Of a DNA stretch of 64,000 bases, positions 1-8,991 are shown in pieces. Position 1 is the first letter of the stretch, and every line of letters starts with the position of its first letter. The DNA comes from Rhodanobacteraceae bacterium (lineage in GTDB: Bacteria > Pseudomonadota > Gammaproteobacteria > Xanthomonadales > SZUA-5), in NCBI GenBank assembly GCA_024234055.1, contig JACKOW010000011.1, positions 68,767 through 132,766 of the forward strand, given 5' to 3'. Both the position numbers and the translations under genes were made by a program. Below the pieces are notes generated by a model. The model worked only from the letters and a program-made list of their open reading frames with translations, had not been told where the DNA came from and did not search any database.

Positions 1-33
1 CGCAAAGCCCTTCGCGATCATCCGCGTTCCCTC

Positions 34-52
34 ATGAAATGTGCGGGCTAGG
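34..52 (+). repeat. Possible right-end fragment of a MITE-like repeat
   Basis: The bases read GAAATGTGCGGGCTAGG and closely resemble the right end (GAAATGCGGGCTAGG) of the inverted-repeat element at 57083-57334. Only one end is visible because the window starts here. I see no gene in positions 1-206 apart from the ribosome-binding site of the following kinase. Confidence 0.3.
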
Positions 53-206
53 CCGAGGGTGCGCGTTCCCTGGCATGGGCGTGGTGAAATGCGCCGGAGA
101 GCCGCTAAGCGACACCCACGACCTACATTGGTCGGGATGCTCTTCGCGCCGCTTGCAGGAACTTCCCTTCAGAATGCGGCGCTAGCTTTCCAGTGAGAGG
201 TTGCCA

Positions 207-1517
207 ATGACCCACCACGGTCAATCCGGGCTGCGTGCGAAGATCGGTATCGCCTTCATCCTGCAGGCGGCCGCCATTTCCTGCGGTACCGTGCTCGGTG
301 TCTATGGCGCGGCGGCGGTGCTCGAAGACGTGTTGATGAAGCGCGCCTTGCGCGAGGAAACCACGCATTACATCGAGTTGCTGGAACGCAACCCGGTGTA
401 TCCGACGCCCGATACCCACAACATGAAGGGCTATCTGCAGCGCTCCGGCGAAACTGATGAAGTGGTGCCGCCGGCATTGCGCGGGCTGGACCTGGGCTTC
501 CACGTTCTGCGCCAGAATGGTAGTCGGGCGCTGGTGTTCGTGTCGGATGCCAAGCCAGGTCGGCTGTTCCTGGTCATCGATCAGGCCCATATCGGTCAGT
601 TGGCGCTGTTTTTCGGTCTGGTGCCGCTGACCCTGGTGCTGATGTTCATCTATCTCGCCACCTGGCTCACCTACAGGCTTTCGCGCCGCGCGATCTCGCC
701 GGTGATCTGGCTGGCCAACGAAGTACGCAGCTGGGATCCGAAGAACCCCGATTTCAGCGCCCTGGCGCCCGAGCGCATGCCGCCCGATATCGAGGGCGAG
801 ACCCTGACCTTGTCCGAATCGATCTACGGCTTCGGCAAGCGCATCTCCGAGTTCGTCGACCGCGAACGCAACTTCACTCGCGACGCCAGCCACGAACTGC
901 GCACGCCGCTGACAGTGATCAAGATGGCCAGCGAGGTACTGATCAGCGACGGCCAACTGGACGACTACTCGATGCGCAACGCCCAGCGCATCCTGCGCTC
1001 GGCGCGAGACATGGAGGCGCTGATCGAGGCCTTCCTGTTGATGGCACGCGAGGCAGAGAACGCGCTTCCTGCCGATGACTTCTCGATCAACTCGGTGGTC
1101 TGCGAGGAAATGGAGCGTGCCGAAACACTGGCGGCGGAAAAGCCGATCAAGCTGGAAATCGTCGAGAACGCCCAGTTCTGTCTGCACGCGCCGTCCAAAG
1201 TCGTCGCTGTGCTGATTGGCAACCTGATCCGCAACGCCGTGAGCTACACCGACGAAGGCCGCGTTCGCGTGATCGTCGATCCGGGCATGGTCACGGTGGA
1301 GGACACCGGCGTCGGCATGTCGGAGGAAGACCTCAAGCAGATCTTCCAGCCTTTCTTCCGAGCCGAGCACGGCCGCCGCGGAGGCATCGGCGTGGGACTC
1401 ACCATCGTCAAGCGCCTGTCCGACCGCTTCCGCTGGCCGATCGAATTCGAGAGCAAGCTGGGCGAGGGCACGAAGGTCAAGGTGCGTTTCCCCGATTGCC
1501 GGCAGGTGGGGTGTTGA
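207..1517 (+). CDS. Membrane sensor histidine kinase
   Basis: Two-component sensor kinase of 436 residues that should autophosphorylate on histidine and pass phosphate to a response regulator outside the window. A first membrane segment lies at about residues 12-40, a periplasmic loop of roughly 90 residues follows, and a second membrane segment lies at about 131-155. The H-box (DASHELRTPLT) carries the phospho-acceptor at His229. The N-box (GNLIRNAVSY), G1 box (VEDTGVGM), F-box (PFFRAEH) and G2 box (GIGVGLTIVKRL) complete the HATPase domain. The ATG at 207 is preferred over an in-frame TTG at 201 because GAGAGG sits six bases upstream of it. No partner regulator is visible, so signal and targets are unknown. 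Confidence 0.9.
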   Translation: MTHHGQSGLRAKIGIAFILQAAAISCGTVLGVYGAAAVLEDVLMKRALREETTHYIELLERNPVYPTPDTHNMKGYLQRSGETDEVVPPALRGLDLGFHVLRQNGSRALVFVSDAKPGRLFLVIDQAHIGQLALFFGLVPLTLVLMFIYLATWLTYRLSRRAISPVIWLANEVRSWDPKNPDFSALAPERMPPDIEGETLTLSESIYGFGKRISEFVDRERNFTRDASHELRTPLTVIKMASEVLISDGQLDDYSMRNAQRILRSARDMEALIEAFLLMAREAENALPADDFSINSVVCEEMERAETLAAEKPIKLEIVENAQFCLHAPSKVVAVLIGNLIRNAVSYTDEGRVRVIVDPGMVTVEDTGVGMSEEDLKQIFQPFFRAEHGRRGGIGVGLTIVKRLSDRFRWPIEFESKLGEGTKVKVRFPDCRQVGC

Positions 1518-1518
1518 A

Positions 1519-1905
1519 GGGACGGGGCAGGGGGCACGGGGCACGGGAAAGGCTCAGGTCTCGGGTGCCAGTCGTCCCGCTCCTGTGTAGGAGCGCCCTT
1601 GCGGCGCGACCGGTGAGGCGACGAGCTTGCCGTCAGGCAGGCTGCAGCCAGAAGCTGGACGCGAAGTACGCAAAGGAAAAGCAGGGAGCGCGCGAAGAAG
1701 AGCGGTTAGAGTTTCATATGAGACAAGAGATCGATGTCGCGGACCGTTGCTCTGGAGGGCGCAACGGCGGCCGGCGATGACTGAGCCGCAGTAGATCCAG
1801 ACAAGTCTGGAACTACAGAAGCCCAAAGCCCATAGCCTTTTCCCCGTGTCCCGTGTCCCGTGTCCCGTGTCCCGTGTCCCGTGTCCCGTGTCCCGTGCCC
1901 CGCAA
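1519..1905. repeat. Composite intergenic repeat with inverted heptamer arms
   Basis: The whole gap between the kinase and the ABC exporter is repetitive. GGCACGG-type words (1530-1552) face eight tandem copies of CCCGTGT (1843-1898, last copy CCCGTGC) in inverted orientation. Between them lie a GTAG-headed REP (GTAGGAGCGCCC, from about 1587), a fragment of the GCAGAGAACGC family (about 1655-1710) and a palindrome with arms TCCAGAC/GTCTGGA flanked by GTAG and CTAC (1791-1816). No coding potential is convincing. The array abuts the TAG stop of the exporter gene on the other strand. Confidence 0.75.
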
Positions 1906-3654
1906 CTACACCAGCTGCAGCCGCGCCAGCTCGGCGTACAGGCCGCCCTGGGCCAGCAATTCCTCGTGCTTGCCCTGGGCCACGATGCGGCCGTGGTCGA
2001 GCACGACGATGCGGTCTGCCTTCTTCACGGTGGCCAGTCGATGGGCGATGACCAGGGTGGTGCGGCCGGCCATCAGCCGTTCCAGCGCTTGTTGTACGGC
2101 ACGCTCGCTTTGCGCATCGAGCGCGCTTGTGGCTTCGTCCAGCAGCAGGACGGAGGCGTCGCGGAGCAGTGCCCGGGCAATGACCACGCGTTGCTGCTGG
2201 CCGCCGGACAGGCGGACGCCGCGCTCGCCGAGGTAGGTGTCCAGCCCCTGCGGCAGTGCGGCCAGGAAATCGTAGGCTTCCGCAGCACGTGCGGCGGCTT
2301 CCACTTCTTCGCGGCTGGCGTCGGGGCGACCGTAGCGGATGTTCTCCAGCGCGCTGGTGCCGAAGATCACCGGGTCCTGGGGCACCAGCGCATAGAGGCG
2401 ACGCAGATCGGCGATGCGCAGATCGCGCAGATCGGTGCCGTCGACGGTGATACGGCCGGCAGCAGGGTCGTAGAAGCGCAGCAGCAACTGGAACAGCGTG
2501 CTCTTGCCGGCCCCGGACGGCCCGACCAGGGCCACGGTCTCGCCGCTGCGCACTTCCAGATCGATGCCCTCCAGCGCGGCCACGTCCGGGCGCGAGTCGT
2601 AATGGAAGCGCAGTCCCTCGATGCAGATGTGTTCCTGCAGCGCAGCGGGCGCGGCGGTTGGAATTTCAGGGTCGCGGATACGTGGTTGGATGGCCAACAG
2701 CTCGGCCAGTCGGCCCATGGCACCCGAGGCCCGCTGGACATCGCCCCAGACCTCGCTGACGGCGCCCACCGAACCGGCCGCCAGCACCGCGTAGAGCACG
2801 AACTGACCGAGTTCGCCGCCGGTCAGCGTGCCGGCCAGGACCGCCTTGGCGCCGATCCACAGGACCACGGTGACGGCGCCGAAGACCAGCAGGATGGCGA
2901 CGGCCGTCAGGCTGGCGCGCATGCGAATGCGTTTGGTGGCGGTGGCGAGCGTGCGCCGCACGGCGTCGCCAAAACGGGTCGACTCGCGGCCTTCGGCGAC
3001 ATTCGCCTGGACCGTGTGGATGGCGTTGAAGGTCTCGCCGGCGATGGCCGAGGAATCGGCTATGCGGTCCTGGCTCTCGCGCGAGAGCTTTTCGACCCGG
3101 CGACCGAAGATCAGGATCGGCGCCACCACCACCGGGATGCCGAGCACGATCAGCATCGACAGCTTCGGGCTGGTGATGACCAGCATGATCAGGGCGCCGA
3201 CCAGCATCACCAGACTCCGCAAGGCCACCGAGGCGCTGGAGCCGACCACGGTCTGGATCAGCTCGGTGTCGGCGGTCAGCCGGCTCAGCAGTTCGCCGGT
3301 GCGGGTGTTTTCGTAGAAGCCGAGGTCCAGTCGCAGCAGGTGATCGTAGACCGCGCGGCGCAAGTCGGCCATGACCTGTTCGCCCAGCCGGGTGACGAAG
3401 TAGAAGCGGGCCGCGGTGCCGACGGCCAGCAGCATGGCCACGGCCAGCAGCGCCAGGAAGTACTTGTCGACGTATTCGGCGTTGGCCTTGGAAAAACCGT
3501 GGTCGATCATCTGGCCTACCGCGCTGGGCAGCGACAGCGAGGCCACCGAGGCCAGCAGCAGAAAGCCCAGAGCGCCGGCGATCAGACCCCGATAGGGCCG
3601 CAGGAAAGGGCGAAGCGCCGCCAACGGCGCAATGGATCGGGTTTTTTCGGTCAC
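1906..3654 (-). CDS. MsbA-like ABC exporter (fused permease-ATPase)
   Basis: Half-transporter of 582 residues with an N-terminal six-helix ABC membrane domain (about 1-310) followed by an ATPase domain. Walker A is GPSGAGKST, the Q-loop is VPQDPVIFG, the signature is LSGGQQQR, Walker B is VLLLDEATSALD and the H-loop is VIAHRLATV, so all catalytic elements are present. The architecture matches the MsbA/ABCB-type lipid or drug exporters that work as homodimers in the inner membrane; the cargo cannot be told from sequence. The start is a GTG (VTEKTRS), placed just before the first hydrophobic region because upstream residues look non-coding. It is transcribed divergently from the oxidoreductase at 3875. 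Confidence 0.88.
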   Translation of the reverse strand: MTEKTRSIAPLAALRPFLRPYRGLIAGALGFLLLASVASLSLPSAVGQMIDHGFSKANAEYVDKYFLALLAVAMLLAVGTAARFYFVTRLGEQVMADLRRAVYDHLLRLDLGFYENTRTGELLSRLTADTELIQTVVGSSASVALRSLVMLVGALIMLVITSPKLSMLIVLGIPVVVAPILIFGRRVEKLSRESQDRIADSSAIAGETFNAIHTVQANVAEGRESTRFGDAVRRTLATATKRIRMRASLTAVAILLVFGAVTVVLWIGAKAVLAGTLTGGELGQFVLYAVLAAGSVGAVSEVWGDVQRASGAMGRLAELLAIQPRIRDPEIPTAAPAALQEHICIEGLRFHYDSRPDVAALEGIDLEVRSGETVALVGPSGAGKSTLFQLLLRFYDPAAGRITVDGTDLRDLRIADLRRLYALVPQDPVIFGTSALENIRYGRPDASREEVEAAARAAEAYDFLAALPQGLDTYLGERGVRLSGGQQQRVVIARALLRDASVLLLDEATSALDAQSERAVQQALERLMAGRTTLVIAHRLATVKKADRIVVLDHGRIVAQGKHEELLAQGGLYAELARLQLV

Positions 3655-3874
3655 AGGCGGGCAGGTCTGGGAATGGGAAGTGATCGACCCGGCGAAGCAC
3701 CCGCACAACTGCGGGCGCCTCCTGCTGGGATGGACGCAAAGGCTGGAGTTTGTGCCGATCATCGGGAATACAAGGCCCGCTGGCCGCGCAGTGTTCTGCT
3801 GCCTCAGGTGGCGAAGACCGGCCCGCAATGTCCTACCATAGGGACGCCAGCAAGGCATGCAGCGGGGAGGCGGC

Positions 3875-4933
3875 ATGGGAGAACCGTGGATGGTCTACGG
3901 CGCCTATGGGTATACCGGACGTCTGATTCTGGAACAGGCCATCGCGGCCGGGTACAAGCCCGTGGTCGCAGGCCGTGATCCGGCGCGTACCGAGTCGGTG
4001 GCACTCGAATTCGGCCTGCCGCATCGCAGCTTCGAGTTGTCCGACACCCAGGCGCTGCGTCGCGGTCTGGAGGGTATGCGCGCCGTGCTCCATTGCGCCG
4101 GTCCGTTCTCGCAGACCGCCGCGCCGATGATTGCCGCCTGCCTGCAGGTAGGCACGCATTATCTGGACATCACCGGCGAGATCGACGTCTTTGCCTATGC
4201 CCATGCCAACGACGGTGCCGCGCGCAAGCATGGCGTGGCGCTGGTGCCGGGCGTGGGATTCGACGTGGTGCCCACCGATTGTCTGGCAGCCATGCTCCGG
4301 GAGGATCTGCCCGATGCCAACGAGCTGCTGCTGGCTTTCGACGCCGAGGGTGGCCCCAGCCGCGGTACGGCGCTGACCGGCATCGAGGGACTGGGCAAGG
4401 GTGGCCGCATCCGCCGCGACGGCGAGCTGATCCGCGTGCCGCTCGGCTACAAGCGCCGCGAGATCAACTTTCCGCGCGGCAGTCGTCAGTGCGTGACCAT
4501 CCCCTGGGGCGATGTCTACACGGCATTTGTCAGCACCGGCATTCAGAATATCGAGGTCTACATGGCGATGCCGCCGCGCACCATCACCAATCTGCGACGC
4601 CTGCGCTGGCTGACGCCCCTGCTGGGTCTGGCACCGGTGCAGTGGTTGCTGAAGCGCCGGGTCGAAGCCAGCGTCCAAGGGCCTTCGGCGCAGCGCCGCG
4701 GTGAATGCCACGCCTATGTCTACGGAGAGGTGCGCAATCCGCGCGGCGATGTGCGCGCGGCCACGCTGACCACGCCCAATGGCTACGCGCTGACGGCGAT
4801 GTCGGCCCTCCGGATCGCTCGCTTCCTGGCCACCGACATCGGTCCGCATGCGGGCTTCTACACGCCGTCGCTGCTGATGGGTTCGAACTTCGTGCGCAAG
4901 CTCAAGGGGGTTGAGTACGCCAGGGTGCGTTGA
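3875..4933 (+). CDS. Saccharopine dehydrogenase-like oxidoreductase
   Basis: Protein of 352 residues beginning with a Rossmann nucleotide-binding motif (YGAYGYTGR) typical of the saccharopine dehydrogenase/trans-acting enoyl reductase superfamily. The following region (VVAGRDPAR, HCAGPFSQT, YLDITGE, PGVGFDVVPTD) fits bacterial SCCPDH-like proteins. Real substrates of this group are mostly unknown, and lysine biosynthesis should not be assumed. ATG 3875 is chosen over ATG 3857 because GGGGAGG at 3864-3870 is correctly spaced only for the later codon. It is a single gene between a divergent ABC exporter and a repeat-filled gap. Confidence 0.82.
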   Translation: MGEPWMVYGAYGYTGRLILEQAIAAGYKPVVAGRDPARTESVALEFGLPHRSFELSDTQALRRGLEGMRAVLHCAGPFSQTAAPMIAACLQVGTHYLDITGEIDVFAYAHANDGAARKHGVALVPGVGFDVVPTDCLAAMLREDLPDANELLLAFDAEGGPSRGTALTGIEGLGKGGRIRRDGELIRVPLGYKRREINFPRGSRQCVTIPWGDVYTAFVSTGIQNIEVYMAMPPRTITNLRRLRWLTPLLGLAPVQWLLKRRVEASVQGPSAQRRGECHAYVYGEVRNPRGDVRAATLTTPNGYALTAMSALRIARFLATDIGPHAGFYTPSLLMGSNFVRKLKGVEYARVR

Positions 4934-4935
4934 CG

Positions 4936-5047
4936 AGGGCAAGAGGGCAAGAGGGCAAGAGGGCACGCTTGAGCAGGCATCGCAGCTCTTGATTTTTCGT
5001 GCCCTCGTGCCCTCTCGCCCTCGTGCCCTCACGCCCTCGTGCTCTCA
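4936..5047. repeat. Convergent 8-bp word arrays (GAGGGCAA/GAGGGCAC)
   Basis: Four direct GAGGGCAA/GAGGGCAC words (4936-4969) face six or more words of the reverse complement (GTGCCCTC, 4999-5047) across a spacer of about 30 bases. Transcribed, the region could form a long imperfect hairpin. It begins right after the oxidoreductase stop codon. A second locus of the same word family is at 40053-40280. Confidence 0.75.
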
Positions 5048-5066
5048 AGCCTTCCCGCAAGACCGG

Positions 5067-5318
5067 TCAAGCCCCGCCGCGCGGCTGCCTGACCCAGGCC
5101 AGCAAACGATCCACCTGATCGGCGTCGGCATGCTGGCAGGCGGCCTGGAAGGCGGTGCGATGGGCGTCGCCGAGTTCAGGGTCAGCACTCAGATGCGGGC
5201 TGTGGTAGGCAAAATGTAGTGCCAATCCCTGATCGGGTTCGATACGGATGCGTACCGTGCGCCTGCACCCAGCCAGCGTCGGTGGGAATAGCGTGTGTTG
5301 CAGACCAGTGGCGTTCAC
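5067..5318 (-). CDS. Possible small hypothetical protein
   Basis: Open frame of 83 residues starting at a GTG (VNATGLQHT). I do not recognise a family. It is soluble-looking, contains several histidines and ends in RLLAWVRQPRGGA. Composition and the absence of obvious repeats make it more plausible than neighbouring shadow frames, but there is no clear ribosome-binding site. It sits between a word-repeat array and the divergently transcribed cytochrome peroxidase-like gene. It could equally be a decayed fragment. Confidence 0.35.
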   Translation of the reverse strand: MNATGLQHTLFPPTLAGCRRTVRIRIEPDQGLALHFAYHSPHLSADPELGDAHRTAFQAACQHADADQVDRLLAWVRQPRGGA

Positions 5319-5458
5319 ACGACGTTTATTTACGTCTATTCTCTGTGAATTCGCATAGGCTGCAAAGCACCGGCGTGTAGCGAAGCGCCTCATGACGTAG
5401 ACCCACCGTCCTCTTCGGGAGCGAGGGCCGCGTCCCATCAAATCTGCAGGAGACGAGT

Positions 5459-6952
5459 ATGCGCAAGACCCATCTGACTCTGGCATTGGCTGCCGGCCTG
5501 GTGCCGTGGATCGCAGCATCGGCCGTCACCATCGGCGATGGCCCGATCGTTGAAAATCATCTGGATCAAGCCCAGATCGACAACGGTGCGGTGACCTTCG
5601 ATCAGCTCTTTGCCCAGGGCAAGCTGCTGTTCCAGGCCAAGTTCAACATGTTCGACGGTCAGGGTCGGCCGGGTACGACCGGCGGTGGCGCCGCGCGTGT
5701 GCCCGGTAGCGCACCGGCTTTCATCCGCACCTCGGCCCCCGAATCCAATTCCTGCTCCGGTTGCCACAACCAGCCTTTCTCCGGCGGCGGCGGCGACATC
5801 GTCGCCAATGTCTTCGTGCTGGCGCAAACCCTGGATCCGGTCACTGAATCGGTCAACGCCCAGTTCAGCAACGATCGCAATACGCTGGGCATGCAGGGCA
5901 CGGCCGGCATCGAGATGCTCGCTCGTGAAATGACCGCGGAATTGCAGATGATCCGTGAACAGGCGCTCAGCGCCGCGCGAGGCACCGGCCGCACCACGCG
6001 TCTGGCCCTGACCACCAAGAACGTGAACTTCGGCTTCGTCACCGCCCATGCCGACGGCACGGTGGACACCAGCGAGATCGAGGGCATCAATGCCGATCTG
6101 ATCCTTCGTCCCTTCCACCAGAAGGGCGCGGTGATCTCCTTGCGCGAGTTCACCAACAACGCCATGAACCACCACCACGGCATGCAGTCGGTCGAGCGCT
6201 TCGGCGCCGCCCGCACTGGCACTGCCGATTTCGATCAGGACGGCGTCGCCGATGAGCTGACCGTGGGCGACATCACTGCGACCACCATCTATCAGGCCGC
6301 GCTGAATACGCCGGGGCAGGTGCTGCCGGACGACGTCGGTGCGCTGCGTGCGGTCATCCGCGGTGAACGCAAGTTCGAAACCGTCGGTTGCGCCGATTGC
6401 CACGTGCCGTCCCTGAAACTGAATACCACCCAGTTCACCGAGCCCAATCCGTACAACCCGGATGGCAACCTGAAGCCCAACGAAGTCGCGCAGGTGTTCA
6501 GTTTCGACATGACCACCCAGGGTCAGTTGCCGCGCTTCGAGGCCGCTGCCGGTGGTGGCATCAATGTCCGCGCCTACACCGATCTCAAGCGCCACAATCT
6601 CTGCGATGCGCAGGTTCGTCACTACTGCAACGAGCAGGTGGTGCAGGGCGGTATCTCAACCGAAGTGTTCCTGACTCGACGCCTGTGGGATGCCGGCAAT
6701 TCCGCGCCCTATGGCCATCGCGGCGATCTGACCACGCTGACCGAGGCCATCATGGCCCACGGTGGCGAAGCGGCTGCCTCGCGCGTGGCCTTCGAGCAGT
6801 TGGGAGCGCAGGGTCAGGCCGAGATCATCGAGTTCCTGAAGTCACTGCAGATGCTGGAGCCGGGTACGCCTTCGCTGGTGGTCGACAAGCGCGGCAAGCC
6901 GGCTGACAAGGCGGCTGCTGCCAAGCGTGTCGGTGAGGCGGTCAAGGGCTGA
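5459..6952 (+). CDS. Diheme cytochrome c peroxidase-like oxidoreductase
   Basis: Exported c-type cytochrome of 497 residues. The signal peptide covers about residues 1-21 (MRKTHLTLALAAGLVPW then IAASA). Two CxxCH heme sites are visible, CSGCH at 99-103 and CADCH at 311-315, plus the conserved NNAMNHHHGMQS segment. This layout matches the di-heme oxidoreductase/putative peroxidase family (DHOR, related to MauG/CcpA) rather than classical cytochrome c peroxidase. It should act in the periplasm; substrate unknown. AGGAG at 5449-5453 supports the ATG. A GC-rich hairpin follows the stop codon. Confidence 0.88.
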   Translation: MRKTHLTLALAAGLVPWIAASAVTIGDGPIVENHLDQAQIDNGAVTFDQLFAQGKLLFQAKFNMFDGQGRPGTTGGGAARVPGSAPAFIRTSAPESNSCSGCHNQPFSGGGGDIVANVFVLAQTLDPVTESVNAQFSNDRNTLGMQGTAGIEMLAREMTAELQMIREQALSAARGTGRTTRLALTTKNVNFGFVTAHADGTVDTSEIEGINADLILRPFHQKGAVISLREFTNNAMNHHHGMQSVERFGAARTGTADFDQDGVADELTVGDITATTIYQAALNTPGQVLPDDVGALRAVIRGERKFETVGCADCHVPSLKLNTTQFTEPNPYNPDGNLKPNEVAQVFSFDMTTQGQLPRFEAAAGGGINVRAYTDLKRHNLCDAQVRHYCNEQVVQGGISTEVFLTRRLWDAGNSAPYGHRGDLTTLTEAIMAHGGEAAASRVAFEQLGAQGQAEIIEFLKSLQMLEPGTPSLVVDKRGKPADKAAAAKRVGEAVKG

Positions 6953-6973
6953 TAGCCTGTTGTTCTGATGGTG

Positions 6974-7005
6974 CCCGGGCCGGGCTTCGCGCGGCCCGGG
7001 CTTTC
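6974..7005 (+). terminator. Terminator-like hairpin after the diheme protein
   Basis: Arms GCCCGGGCC (6974-6982) and GGCCCGGGC (6994-7002) form a perfect 9-bp stem followed by only three T residues, so intrinsic termination may be weak. It lies between convergent genes. Confidence 0.5.
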
Positions 7006-7075
7006 AGACGAATTGGCTGGCCGGTGAACCGCTGCGCGAGTCACCTCGGGTTGCGAAACGCGTTGCTGGCCCGCC

Positions 7076-8374
7076 TCAGTTGCGCAGACGCGCGAGGATT
7101 TCGGCGCGGGCGTCGCGCAGGATGGAATCCCGGTCCAGGCTGCCGAGGATGTCCTCGACCACCCGCTTGGGTCCGCGTTCGCCCCAGCTCTTGCCGTTGG
7201 CCAGATAGGCCTGGGCAGCGCGTCCGGTGATGTAGGTGGAGAAATAGGCGAGTGCCCCCTGGGCGCCTGCGGTCAGCGCAGTGGATAGTCCAACACTGAT
7301 GCCCTTGAGCGCGCTGGCAAGCACGTTCACGCCCCAGATGGCCCCCATCAGCAGCGCGATCTGTGCCGCAATCTTCAGTACCAGTTCGCCAGCCTCAGCC
7401 TTGGTGAAAGGCAGGCCATAGACATGCCCCAGGTGCGTGACCAGCGCCACATCGAAGCCGGCTGCGGCGGCCAGGTCGGTCAGCGGCACCGGGTTCAGGC
7501 CCACGGCCACGCCCTTGCCCAACGCATAGTTGCGGATCAGCTTGTCGGCGACGTCGCGACGGACTTCGGTCAGACGCTTGCCGACTTCGTCGCTCAGGCG
7601 CCCGGCGAACAAACCGGCATTGAGCGCGGCCAGGGTCTTGCCTTCGCTGGCGAGCACATCAAACACGGTGGCGCGCAGGCTGGCCACATCCGGCGGCGGT
7701 ATTTCCATCGATTCGCTCTCGCTGCCATCGGCCTCGACGCGGATCACCCGACGCGGTGCCGGCAGGGCGCTGGCGGCGATGACATGCTGCGGGCGCAACA
7801 GGCCCTGGGTGTAGACGCGCAGTCTTTCCAGCAATGCTTCGCGCTCGGCCGCGAGGTAGCGATCGGCCTTGTTCAACACCAGCAACATCGGCCGGCGAGT
7901 GGCGGCGAGTTCCTTCAGGGCCTCGCCCTCGGTGGCAGTCAGGTCGCCATCGACCACGAAGATCACCAGATCCGAGCGCCCGGCCACGTGTCGGGCCAGA
8001 CGCTCACGCTCGGCGCCGTCGATCTCATTGATGCCCGGGGTGTCGATCAGATGTACCCCGGAGTCGCCGATACGTTGCCACTGGGCGCTTTCGCGCGCCG
8101 TGGTGGTGCCATGCAGCACGCCCACGGTGAAATGACTTTGACCGATCAGCGCATTCAGCAGCGCCGACTTGCCGACACTGACGCGACCGAACACCGCCAC
8201 GTGCAACTCGCCCTGTTCGAGCTTGTCGATCAGGCGTTCAATCTCGGCGAACTCGGGTTCCAGCGCCCGCCGTACCTCGGCCGGCAGCGCCGGATCGTCG
8301 ATCAGGGCCCGCAGACTGTCCACGGTTTGCGCCAGATGGCGATGCTGCTGCGGGGTCTGTACGTCGGAATTCAT
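7076..8374 (-). CDS. Era-like GTPase with DUF697 domain (distal gene of GTPase-YceI operon)
   Basis: Protein of 432 residues. A short helical N-terminus (EFAEIERLIDKLEQGE) leads into a GTPase domain with G1 GRVSVGKS, G3 DTPG and G4 NKAD. The C-terminal third has hydrophobic segments (GLNPVPLTDLAAAAGFDVAL, LVLKIAAQIALLMGAIWG) typical of DUF697, so it probably associates with the inner membrane. It is the last gene of a three-gene unit: 14 bases separate it from yceI, which itself overlaps the second GTPase gene. It is paralogous to the 8988-10532 product. The biological role of this family in envelope or ribosome maturation is not established here. Confidence 0.85.
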   Translation of the reverse strand: MNSDVQTPQQHRHLAQTVDSLRALIDDPALPAEVRRALEPEFAEIERLIDKLEQGELHVAVFGRVSVGKSALLNALIGQSHFTVGVLHGTTTARESAQWQRIGDSGVHLIDTPGINEIDGAERERLARHVAGRSDLVIFVVDGDLTATEGEALKELAATRRPMLLVLNKADRYLAAEREALLERLRVYTQGLLRPQHVIAASALPAPRRVIRVEADGSESESMEIPPPDVASLRATVFDVLASEGKTLAALNAGLFAGRLSDEVGKRLTEVRRDVADKLIRNYALGKGVAVGLNPVPLTDLAAAAGFDVALVTHLGHVYGLPFTKAEAGELVLKIAAQIALLMGAIWGVNVLASALKGISVGLSTALTAGAQGALAYFSTYITGRAAQAYLANGKSWGERGPKRVVEDILGSLDRDSILRDARAEILARLRN

Positions 8375-8388
8375 CGATGGGGCCTTTG

Positions 8389-8991
8389 CTAGCGCTTGCG
8401 CGGGCGGCGATTGACCGAGTTCAGGCGCTGGCCTTCAACCTCGATGCGCAGTTCGACGGTGTCTGCCAGTGTGCCCTGCAGGGCATCGAGGCCGAACGCT
8501 GATCGGCTGAGCGTGGCGGTAGCCGAAAAGCCGGCCGTGTCCTTCAGCGTGTAGGGGTGGATGCCCTGGCGGTTGATCCGCACGGCCAGCGCCACTTCAC
8601 CGCTGTGGCCGCGCAGTGTCAGCTCGCCGTGGATGATGGCGTGTTCGCCGTCAATGGTCTCGAAGCGCTGGCTGACAAAGCGCGCTTGCGGAAACGCTTC
8701 GGCGGCAAACCATTTGCGGCCGAGCAGCGTGCGATTCCACGTGGCGTCGCCCATCTCCAGCGAATCTATGTCGATGCTGACATCGACCCGATTGGCAGCG
8801 GGGTTGTCGGGGTCGTAGCTGAACTCGCCCTGCCAGCGCGTGAAGCGCCCGATCGAGGTCGAGAAACCCATGTGATCGGCGAAGAACAGCAGTTGCGAAT
8901 GCACTGGATCAAAGCGATAGTCGACGGGCGCCGCGGTGGCCGCGGTGATGCCGGCCAGGCACAGCAGCAACAGGGCCAGAGATCTGCTCAC
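8389..8991 (-). CDS. YceI-family periplasmic protein
   Basis: Protein of 200 residues with a cleavable signal peptide (SLALLLLCLAGITAATAA) and a YceI lipocalin-like barrel (YRFDPVHSQLLFFADHMG, DTAGFSATATLSRSAFG). Family members bind isoprenoid or amphiphilic ligands in a beta-barrel; the ligand here is unknown. Its ATG overlaps the TGA of the upstream GTPase gene (ATGA at 8988-8991), so the two are likely translationally coupled, and a third gene (another GTPase) follows 14 bases later. A periplasmic barrel locked between two cytoplasmic or membrane GTPases is the odd feature. Confidence 0.9.
   Translation of the reverse strand: MSRSLALLLLCLAGITAATAAPVDYRFDPVHSQLLFFADHMGFSTSIGRFTRWQGEFSYDPDNPAANRVDVSIDIDSLEMGDATWNRTLLGRKWFAAEAFPQARFVSQRFETIDGEHAIIHGELTLRGHSGEVALAVRINRQGIHPYTLKDTAGFSATATLSRSAFGLDALQGTLADTVELRIEVEGQRLNSVNRRPRKR

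Noticed and set aside
123..1544. 473-residue minus-strand frame opposite the sensor kinase
   Set aside because: Antisense shadow: the plus strand carries every histidine-kinase box in order with a good ribosome-binding site.
1843..1898. Short regular repeats that might suggest a CRISPR array
   Set aside because: The units are contiguous 7-mers without spacers, and no cas gene is present.
1846..3978. 710-residue plus-strand open frame opposite the ABC exporter
   Set aside because: It begins in CCCGTGT repeat DNA and is a Gln/Asp/Gly-rich antisense shadow of an intact exporter with all ATPase motifs.
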